Source: Hyphomicrobiaceae bacterium (GTDB lineage Bacteria > Pseudomonadota > Alphaproteobacteria > Rhizobiales > Hyphomicrobiaceae). From it: DNA of 58,777 bases. The DNA is taken from NCBI GenBank assembly GCA_020442165.1, contig JAGRKV010000073.1, positions 1 through 58,777 on the forward strand, in the 5' to 3' direction. The notes below the pieces were generated by a model. The model was given only the letters and a program-made list of their open reading frames with translations, did no database searches and was not told the origin of the DNA. Positions 52,789 through 58,777 of the stretch are shown one piece after another. A program made the position numbers and the translations under genes. Position 1 is the stretch's first letter; every line of letters begins with the position of its first letter.

Positions 52789-53508
52789 TCACCGTGAGTG
52801 CGCGACCTTATTGTGCGCAGTAGGCGCGAGCATGTAGCCGGTTCCGCGAATTGTCCTGATCGCAGCGCCGGTCGTCGTCAGTTTCCTGCGCAGGCTATGA
52901 ATATAGGTCCTGATCGATTGCGGCGAGATCTCTTCATCGATCGTAGACAGACGTGCCGCAAGTACGGATTGCGGGATTGTCTCTCCCTTGTGGCACAGCA
53001 GGACTTGCAGAACGCCGCGTTCGCGAACGGTGAGGTCGATGACTTTGCCGCCATCAACCACTGCCCTGGTGGCCAGGTCGAATTCAAGATCGCCATTATG
53101 CAGGACCGTTCCGCTTGATGGCGTCACGTTCCGTTCCAGGTTTGAAATTCGAACGACCACTTCTTCCGTATCAAATGGTCGAAACACGAAATCGTCGATC
53201 AATGTCCCGAAGCTAGCAGCAATTTCCCCGGCGCTATTGCGGCTTCCGCAAGCGAGGACCGGCAGGTCCGTGCGGACTTCGCGCAACGCTGCCAGGCATT
53301 GGAGACGCTGAGCAACGTCGCATTCCATGTCGAAGTCGATGATGACGGCATCTGGGGAATGACCCGAGGCTGCCTGTAGGAGTTCATCGAGGACTGCCCC
53401 GATGACGACAATTCCTTCAGCACGCTCAAGCGCCAGCGTAAGGCGAACGCAAGCCGCATTCCCATTTGTAAGTTGCAACACTCGCATTGCCGGCAAGGCC
53501 CCATGCAT
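52789..53508 (-). CDS. atypical OmpR/PhoB-family response regulator (orphan)
   Basis: A 239-residue protein with a receiver-like domain (1-115) and an OmpR-type winged-helix DNA-binding domain (~135-235; LTVRERGVLQVLLCHKGETI, IRTYIHSLRRKL, IRGTGYMLAP). In the receiver, DAVIIDFDMECD offers D58 or D60, but the N-terminal acidic pair is replaced by LQLTNGN and the conserved Lys of the KPF motif is Arg (VFRPFD). Phosphorylation-dependent switching is therefore doubtful. No histidine kinase is adjacent. The preferred start is ATG 53508; ATG 53487 (MRVLQLTNG) is equally plausible. It lies next to phosphate-regulated genes but is not a normal PhoB. Confidence 0.85.
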   Translation of the reverse strand: MHGALPAMRVLQLTNGNAACVRLTLALERAEGIVVIGAVLDELLQAASGHSPDAVIIDFDMECDVAQRLQCLAALREVRTDLPVLACGSRNSAGEIAASFGTLIDDFVFRPFDTEEVVVRISNLERNVTPSSGTVLHNGDLEFDLATRAVVDGGKVIDLTVRERGVLQVLLCHKGETIPQSVLAARLSTIDEEISPQSIRTYIHSLRRKLTTTGAAIRTIRGTGYMLAPTAHNKVAHSR

Positions 53509-53829
53509 CAACTAGCCAGAATCCGCGGGGAGGCACAGAACAACGCCTAACGCACTACCGCACAGACATTGTCGTAATAGCGCTCTTCGGTGACGGTTTG
53601 ATCTCATGCGGGAGGCTGTGAGGTAGTGTGAAAGATGATAGCTGGCGAGCGAATATCGGTATGTCGCGTATGTCGGCGCGCCACGGGCAACGTGCCAACA
53701 TCGCCACTCTCGACAACCATTTTGCCAGTTCCAGTAGCTATGGTCCTCAACGTTAAAGCTGCTCCAGCGGGCTGTGATCGTGAGCTTGCTCGACAGGAGC
53801 GAAATCAGGCTGTAGCAGGGGGAACCCAC
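53509..53829. other. divergent promoter region (321 bp) of regulator and porin
   Basis: No gene and no Pho box were found. GGGGG precedes the porin ATG. Confidence 0.35.
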
Positions 53830-55059
53830 ATGAAAGCCAAACTTTTCGGCGCTGTCTGCGTACTGGCAGTGTCGTCCGCCTGGATGCCGGCAGCGCTTGC
53901 CGCGGACCTTGGTGGTGATTGCTGCGCGGATCTCGAAGAACGTGTCGCAGAGCTTGAGGCGACGACGGCACGCAAAGGAAACAGGAAGGTCAGCCTGACG
54001 GTCTACGGCCAGGTCAACACCGCAGTGATGTTTTGGGACGCACCGAATGAGCGGAACACGTATGTTGTCGACAATGACATTTCCTCGACGCGCTTTGGCT
54101 TTCATGGCAGCGCCAAGATCTCAAGCGATTGGAGCGCGGGATATAGGATTGAAATTGAAACGCAGTCGGCCGCCAGCAACGAAGTTGACGAGCAAAGTGA
54201 CGATGGTCCAACCATCATCGAAGTGCGCGTATCCGAATGGTATCTGAAGAGCAAGACCCTTGGAACGATCACAGTCGGTCAGGGCTCATTCGTGAATGAT
54301 GGTGCCACCGAAGTCGATCTCTCCGGTACGAACGTCATTGCCCAGTTCGACGATCTCAAGTTTGGTGAGCGCTTTGATCCTCGTCCCGGATTTGCCGGTG
54401 CTGGACGGAGCGACTACGACGACTATACACGGGGCGGAAACTTCGAATTCAATCGTGGCAATCGCATTCGCTACGACTCACCGACGCTTGCCGGCTTCAA
54501 GGTTTCTGCCGCCTGGGGCGAGGACGACGCATGGGACGTGGCCTTGCGCTATGCGGGCGAGTTCGGCAGCTTCAAGATCGCTGCGGCTGTTGCCTACGGG
54601 GAGGCGACAGATTCGACAGGCTCGCTTTCAAATGACAACGTCTGTTCGGGCAATTGCGACCGGATCCAGGTTGTGAATGGCTCTGCGTCGATCATCCACT
54701 CGCCGACCGGCTTGTTCGTCACCGCGGGCGGAGCATGGCGCGAGTTCGACAACATCGCGGGGGTTCCCGACGAGCAGAACAACTACTGGGCGATCCGAGG
54801 TGGTATCTCCAAGAAGTTCTTCTCCATCGGCAAGACCGCGATCTACGGCGAATACCAGATTACGGATATCTCGAACTTTCACGGCACACTGGGCCGTGAT
54901 GCCGGGATCGAGATCTGGGGCGCTGGCGTCGTCCAGAAGATCGATGCCGCTGCGATGGAACTCTATCTGGGTTATCGCAACGCCAATCCGAATGATGACG
55001 TTCAGGCAAATCTGGGAGACTTGAATGTTGTTACAGCCGGCGCGCGCATCAAATTCTGA
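53830..55059 (+). CDS. outer-membrane porin (alphaproteobacterial type)
   Basis: A 409-residue porin with signal peptide ending PAALAADL. A short CC-containing N-terminal coiled segment (DCCADLEERVAELEATT) is followed by a beta-barrel starting VSLTVYGQVNTAVMFWD. It has alternating strands, a long acidic loop 3 region and a terminal strand ending in aromatic Phe (VTAGARIKF). It forms a passive trimeric channel. The ATG at 53830 is preferred to the longer frame to 53635, which lacks a signal peptide. It is divergent from the atypical regulator, which may control it. Confidence 0.9.
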   Translation: MKAKLFGAVCVLAVSSAWMPAALAADLGGDCCADLEERVAELEATTARKGNRKVSLTVYGQVNTAVMFWDAPNERNTYVVDNDISSTRFGFHGSAKISSDWSAGYRIEIETQSAASNEVDEQSDDGPTIIEVRVSEWYLKSKTLGTITVGQGSFVNDGATEVDLSGTNVIAQFDDLKFGERFDPRPGFAGAGRSDYDDYTRGGNFEFNRGNRIRYDSPTLAGFKVSAAWGEDDAWDVALRYAGEFGSFKIAAAVAYGEATDSTGSLSNDNVCSGNCDRIQVVNGSASIIHSPTGLFVTAGGAWREFDNIAGVPDEQNNYWAIRGGISKKFFSIGKTAIYGEYQITDISNFHGTLGRDAGIEIWGAGVVQKIDAAAMELYLGYRNANPNDDVQANLGDLNVVTAGARIKF

Positions 55060-55152
55060 CCGCTTCCCATCCCCCTGAGTGAAGCGATGCAGAAGGTATG
55101 GAGGGAGCTGCGAAAGCGGCCCCCTCCAAACGTTTGCTGGTCCAGACCCCAT

Positions 55153-55174
55153 CTGTCACAAAAGTGTCGTAAAA
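55153..55174 (+). promoter_or_regulatory. strong Pho box (PhoB site)
   Basis: CTGTCACAAAA followed directly by GTGTCGTAAAA: two 11-bp direct half-sites in perfect PhoB spacing, each with the TGTC core and A tail. It lies 81 bases before the coiled-coil gene start and 93 bases after the porin stop. Confidence 0.75.
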
Positions 55175-55255
55175 GGTTCATGAAAATGAGTTAAATGTCA
55201 TCGGTTGGACTGCGCGTGTCGGACGCGGTCTATTGCCATGGCAGGAGTGGTGCGC

Positions 55256-55615
55256 ATGCGTCTCAAGAAAATTGCTGAAGAGCTCAAGGTCGTCATCGGC
55301 CAGGATCAGGGTAAGAAAAAGCGCACCAAGAAGATTGCCAAGCTTGTCGATCAACTTGGCCGCAAGAAGGAAAAGTACCAGGCCAAGGTCAAGAGCGCCG
55401 AGGGTGCTAAAAAGAAGCTGGATCACAAGATCGAGGTTTGCGAGGCGCAGCTTGCCAAAGGCAGGAAGGCAATGAAGCCGGATGCCACCAAGTCGGCCGC
55501 GAAGGCAAACGAAGAGAGCGCGACGGGCAACGATCGGCCAGCGAACAAGAAGACCGAAAAGAACGATAAGCCTCAGCCCAAGCCTGGCGCAACGGTGCGG
55601 CCGCTGCAGCACTAG
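55256..55615 (+). CDS. small Lys-rich coiled-coil protein, paralogue 1
   Basis: A 119-residue very basic protein. Residues 1-75 form two helices with heptad-like Lys/Glu pattern (MRLKKIAEELKVVIGQDQ, KKIAKLVDQLGRKKEKYQAK). A Lys/Asn/Pro-rich disordered tail follows. AGGAG lies 8 bases before the ATG at 55256. Downstream of a strong Pho box, so expression is likely induced by phosphate limitation. Residues 1-75 align without gaps over much of their length with the gene at 56043. The function is unknown; binding to nucleic acid or polyphosphate is possible from its charge. Confidence 0.7.
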   Translation: MRLKKIAEELKVVIGQDQGKKKRTKKIAKLVDQLGRKKEKYQAKVKSAEGAKKKLDHKIEVCEAQLAKGRKAMKPDATKSAAKANEESATGNDRPANKKTEKNDKPQPKPGATVRPLQH

Positions 55616-55762
55616 AGCGATTCCGCCTAAGGCGGATCGTTATGGCCGCGAATGCGCCCCGGCGCCTCGTGCCGCCCCCGCGGAGCAGCCCGAGCGATAG
55701 CGATGGTTAGCAGCGTGAACGAAGAAATCCAGATCGTTTCAATGTAAGTCTGAAACGATCTG
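55614..55762 (+). repeat. dispersed repeat, copy C (~150 bp, ends in a hairpin)
   Basis: It starts at the stop codon of the preceding gene with AGAGCGATTCCGCC, has CCCGCGGAGCAGCCCGAGCG near 55676 and GGTTAGCAGCGTGA near 55708, and ends CCAGATCGTTTC-loop-GAAACGATCTGG, a perfect 12-bp stem. It matches copies A and B in order and direction. The interval 55763-56042 holds nothing else recognised. Confidence 0.75.
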
Positions 55763-56042
55763 GCAGTTTGCAACGCGTCTACTGCCGCCCAGTCCCAATT
55801 TTGTCATCGAAGCTTCAAGCTTCTCCGCTACGATTGAGTCGTGCGGACGACAACGCTCGTTCATGCATCCATTCGTCATGCGTGAGGTCGGCGCATTTCT
55901 AGTCGATCCCCTCTGAGGAATTGAGCCGGCCAGACCGTTCCGCCCGACGGCGATGTCGGACAAGGTAACGCTCTTACCGGTTCGGAACAGAGAATTCAGC
56001 GTGATTGGTGGTTGGCATCGGGAGAAGCGGAGAGCGGCGCGC

Positions 56043-56285
56043 ATGCGCACCACGAAAATTCTGGAAAAGGTCGACCGAATACTCGAACCCGATCTGGGCA
56101 AAAGCAAACGTGCAAAGCTGCTGAGAGAGCTTCTCAGGAAGCTTGAGCACAAAAGGCAAAAGATCGAGAACAAACTCGACAGCGCAGATACTCTCCCCGA
56201 ACGGTTGAAACTCGACCGGAAGCTCAGGGCCTGCATTGCGCAGCTGGAAAAGGGGCATCGGGCACTCTCGGCAAGCGCCCGATAG
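56043..56285 (+). CDS. small basic coiled-coil protein, paralogue 2
   Basis: An 80-residue basic protein that is the paralogue of the protein at 55256. Both start MR..KI.E, have (L/Q)GK.KR.K near residue 24, L..KL/K..K.QK in the middle, KLD.K...C.AQL.KG near the end. The present one lacks the disordered tail. GGAGAG lies 8-9 bases before the ATG at 56043; the longer frame to 55953 is not supported. No Pho box was seen directly upstream. The repeat C hairpin lies between the two genes. Confidence 0.65.
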   Translation: MRTTKILEKVDRILEPDLGKSKRAKLLRELLRKLEHKRQKIENKLDSADTLPERLKLDRKLRACIAQLEKGHRALSASAR

Positions 56286-56960
56286 AGGCGGCCGGAATTG
56301 TTTTCAAGCGGTCGCAGTCCCACGCAGCGATCGCGGGGTTTACAAGACTCTCGTGATCGACAAGGCAGAGCCGCGCAAGGAAGTGGACGTGTGCCACAGC
56401 TTGCTGCCCCCCTCTGGGTTGCCCGCCACCGCATTGCCGAAGCTGAAGCGCAGCTACTCGAGGCAATCTGCGCGGAAAGGCCGGGGCTACCCGGTCTACG
56501 GGAATGGCATCAGGGCAACTTGCCGCCCGTTCTTGCGCCCCCTACCAAGGGTCGCGCGTACCTCAGCAATATCAGGGAGTTGGTTGGTTGCGGGGGCCCG
56601 CACTGGACGATATCGCCAGGACACGTGGGTATTCGTGACGGAGGCGTGAGGGGACATGCCATCGGAGTTGGCCGGCCTCATTCTTGCCAATTCAACTTGC
56701 AGCCCAAACGCCGGCATCCCGGCCAGTGGGCCACCAGACTTTGCGTGATGATGGCGCGCCAGAGGCGACACCCAGTTTAGGTGCGATAGTGAAGCCGGAG
56801 GTGGCCGACGCCCCGCTCCCGCACTCACTCCCCCCGGGGAACGGCGCGGCAGCAGCCCAGATCTCTAATCTGGGTTGGTAACTGCAAGGAGGGGAAAAGA
56901 TGCTAAACTTGTAACTACGGGGAGTCGCGAACCCCCTCATCATGTTGCCCCAGCGCCGAG
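56286..56960. other. 675-bp intergenic stretch without a recognised gene
   Basis: It lies between convergent genes. A 7-bp perfect hairpin CCCAGAT-CTCTA-ATCTGGG at 56856-56874 lacks a T tract but could mark the end of the YyaL transcript. Open frames here look random. Confidence 0.4.
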
Positions 56961-58777
56961 CTACGGCGGATCAGCGTTCTCTCCCAGCTGCTGGGCTAGT
57001 GCCGCCGAGTTGGTTACCGGAAGCAGACAAATCCTCTTACGGCAGACATAGGCGGTGGCGTGGCCATCTTCCATCGCGCGGGCGGCGAGCAGCGGCCAAC
57101 GCTGATCCAAAACGCTTGCGTTGGGCGGGACAAGACCGACGACCGTGCCCGGCATAAGGCGGCGGCGCAACTCGGCGAGCAAGGCCAGCGTGTCAGGAGC
57201 CTGGGATCTGCCGGAAATCACGACTTCTCGTGCTACGGCGACGCGAAAGCCCCAAGCCCGCGCGAGCGCCGGTGCGGCCGTCGGCTCATCTGCCTGAAAC
57301 CGACCTAGTTCTGCAAAGACAGACTCTGCGGTGCGTTCATGCTCGGCGGCTGCGCTGTACAGGCCCAAACGCAGCAGGCTCTCAAGCGCGATGGCATTGC
57401 CCGATGGATGAGTGTCCTCGCGCAAGATCTCGACCGATGGAAGCGGCGAGTCCGTCCGCTTCGAGCGCATGTCGAACGGCTTGCCGGGCGCCGATTGGAA
57501 TTGCTGGACCATTGCGGTTGCCAGGGCTCTGGCATTATCAAGGTGGGTGATATGAAAATCGGTTTCGTAGAGGTCAATGAGAGCAGATAGCGTGAAGGCA
57601 TAGTCCTCCAGGAATCCCGCTCCGATTGCGGCTCCGTTCAGACGGTAGCGCGGCAACGCTGTCGACTGCGGACCGGAAAGGACGAATTCCAGCGTCGCGC
57701 GCGCCACTCTGCGGTAGTCGGATTGACCGAGAACCCTGGACGCCAATGCAAATGTGCTGGCGGCAAGCGCGTTCCAAGCAGTGATCGCCTTGTTATCCCG
57801 GTGCGGTACCGGGCGGGCACTGCGGTGGGCGCGCAAGGCCTGTCGTTCGTCCTTGAAGCGGGTCTCGGCGTCCTCCCTGGTCGCGGCTCCACCCAACACG
57901 CGCAGGTATCCGCGACCGTCGTCGCGGCCAACCTTGTCGTCGAGGTAGGCGGCAATGAATGCACTCGCCTTGGGCCCCAGAATCGCGCGGATCTCGTCAG
58001 CGGTCCAGGCGTAATAGAGACCTTCCCCCCCATCGCTGTCGGCATCCAAAGCCGCGGCAAAGCCGCCGCCGGGCAATTGGAACCGGGCGATGAGTTCATC
58101 GAGAATCGCCTCTGCCACCCGCCGCTGCCGCAGGTGTCCCGTCGCCTGATAAGCTTCGATGTAAAGGCGTGCCAATTGCAGGTTGTCGACCAACATGATC
58201 TCGAAATGCGGGATCTGCCAACTACCATCAACCGTGTAGCGGTGGAAGAGGCCGCCGAGCTGGTCGCGGAAGGCACCCGCAGCCATGGTATCCAGTGTTA
58301 GCGTGATATGGCCGACCATCGCCTCGTCACCGCGGCGGACCCCTTCGTGCAACAGCAAGCGCAGTGCCGTTGGTCGCGGGAATTTGCCCTGGCCGAGAAA
58401 GCCGCCCTCCCGCGGATCGATGCGCCTCCACCACGCGGTTGCAGCGGCGATCCTGGGATCGAAACCGGCAGCCGCAGTGCCGAGGCTCGGTCCGGCAATG
58501 ATCCCGGGGAGTTGCGCCTTGATGGTCTCGATGTCAGCGGCCAGCTTGGACGCACCACTCTTCCGGCTCTCGACTAGGTATCGTGCCACGTCGAGAAGAC
58601 CGGGCGCACCCGATTGCGGCTCAGGCGATAGATAAGTGTATCCGAAAAGTGGCACTAGTTCAGGCGTCAGGATCACATTGGCCGGCCAGCCTGAAATGCC
58701 GTTCATGGCGTCAAGAATTGCCATGTAATGGGAATCCACGTCGGGATGCTCCTCCCGATCAATAAGTATCGAGACGA
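56961..58777 (-). CDS. YyaL/DUF255 family protein, 5'-partial (thioredoxin-like plus six-hairpin glycosidase-like)
   Basis: The frame stays open to the window edge, giving about 605 residues of the C-terminal part. At the edge it reads VSILIDREEHPDVDSHYMAI, matching the family's VDREERPDVD block that follows the thioredoxin CxxC. GWPANVILTPELVPLFGYTY matches the GGWPLxVFLTP segment. The rest is an alpha/alpha barrel-like region (HFEIMLVDNLQLARLYIEAY, GGFAAALDADSDGGEGLYYAW). The N-terminal domain with CHWCHV lies beyond the window. The family (bacterial YyaL, animal SPATA20) has uncertain function, possibly redox or sugar related. An internal GTG at 58739 is not a real start. Confidence 0.9.
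   Translation of the reverse strand, partial: VSILIDREEHPDVDSHYMAILDAMNGISGWPANVILTPELVPLFGYTYLSPEPQSGAPGLLDVARYLVESRKSGASKLAADIETIKAQLPGIIAGPSLGTAAAGFDPRIAAATAWWRRIDPREGGFLGQGKFPRPTALRLLLHEGVRRGDEAMVGHITLTLDTMAAGAFRDQLGGLFHRYTVDGSWQIPHFEIMLVDNLQLARLYIEAYQATGHLRQRRVAEAILDELIARFQLPGGGFAAALDADSDGGEGLYYAWTADEIRAILGPKASAFIAAYLDDKVGRDDGRGYLRVLGGAATREDAETRFKDERQALRAHRSARPVPHRDNKAITAWNALAASTFALASRVLGQSDYRRVARATLEFVLSGPQSTALPRYRLNGAAIGAGFLEDYAFTLSALIDLYETDFHITHLDNARALATAMVQQFQSAPGKPFDMRSKRTDSPLPSVEILREDTHPSGNAIALESLLRLGLYSAAAEHERTAESVFAELGRFQADEPTAAPALARAWGFRVAVAREVVISGRSQAPDTLALLAELRRRLMPGTVVGLVPPNASVLDQRWPLLAARAMEDGHATAYVCRKRICLLPVTNSAALAQQLGENADPP

Overview
The window looks like chromosomal DNA from a Gram-negative alphaproteobacterium, most likely order Hyphomicrobiales and possibly Hyphomicrobiaceae. 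This is inferred from high GC by eye, a perfect CtrA-type site (TTAA-N7-TTAAC), a PlcP/glycosyltransferase/BtaA/BtaB betaine-lipid operon, a MoeA protein and rhizobial-type envelope proteins. No CRISPR array, insertion sequence, tRNA or phage gene was recognised. The left edge is the 5S end of an rRNA operon. The right edge cuts through a YyaL/DUF255 gene.

Layout. 1-3.1 kb: 5S rRNA, cupredoxin plus FTR1 iron permease, acyltransferase-3. 4.0-15.4 kb: a tightly coupled operon of SrfB-like and SrfC-like proteins, a proline-rich membrane Sel1/TPR protein and an exported TolA-like coiled-coil protein, then a PstS-like/OmpA fusion and a TctC-type binding protein. The SrfB and SrfC homologues have lost their expected nucleotide-binding signatures. 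15.5-22.6 kb: HNH nuclease, cytochrome b561, then an alpha/beta hydrolase, an Ala/Arg-rich exported protein and a DevCAB-type exporter. Three of these transcription units share one 19-bp palindrome upstream. 22.8-29.2 kb: minus-strand genes for an unknown protein, a large DUF4407-like membrane protein and a penicillin-binding protein with transglycosylase and transpeptidase motifs. 29.5-31.3 kb: GFA-like protein and MoeA. 32.5-37.2 kb: a two-gene unit encoding a 1159-residue dual-P-loop ATPase (AAA plus HerA/DUF87) and a 396-residue partner of unknown function. 37.7-46.5 kb: CAP lipoprotein under a CtrA site, Wzx-type flippase, small proteins, D-Ala-D-Ala carboxypeptidase, exported caspase-like protease with an EF-hand, and a Cys-rich exported protein. 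47.2-52.7 kb: a B12-dependent radical SAM enzyme, then the phosphate-starvation lipid operon with a candidate Pho box. 52.8-58.8 kb: atypical response regulator, porin, two paralogous small coiled-coil proteins (one behind a strong Pho box), and the YyaL fragment.

Themes. Much of the window serves the cell envelope: peptidoglycan synthesis and trimming, an OmpA anchor, an exporter, a flippase, a porin and lipid replacement. Two Pho boxes tie the right end to phosphate limitation. A dispersed ~150-bp repeat family (three copies), the shared palindrome, the degenerate Srf operon and the dual-ATPase pair are the least explained parts. All calls come from reading sequence and recalled family knowledge; no database search was possible.
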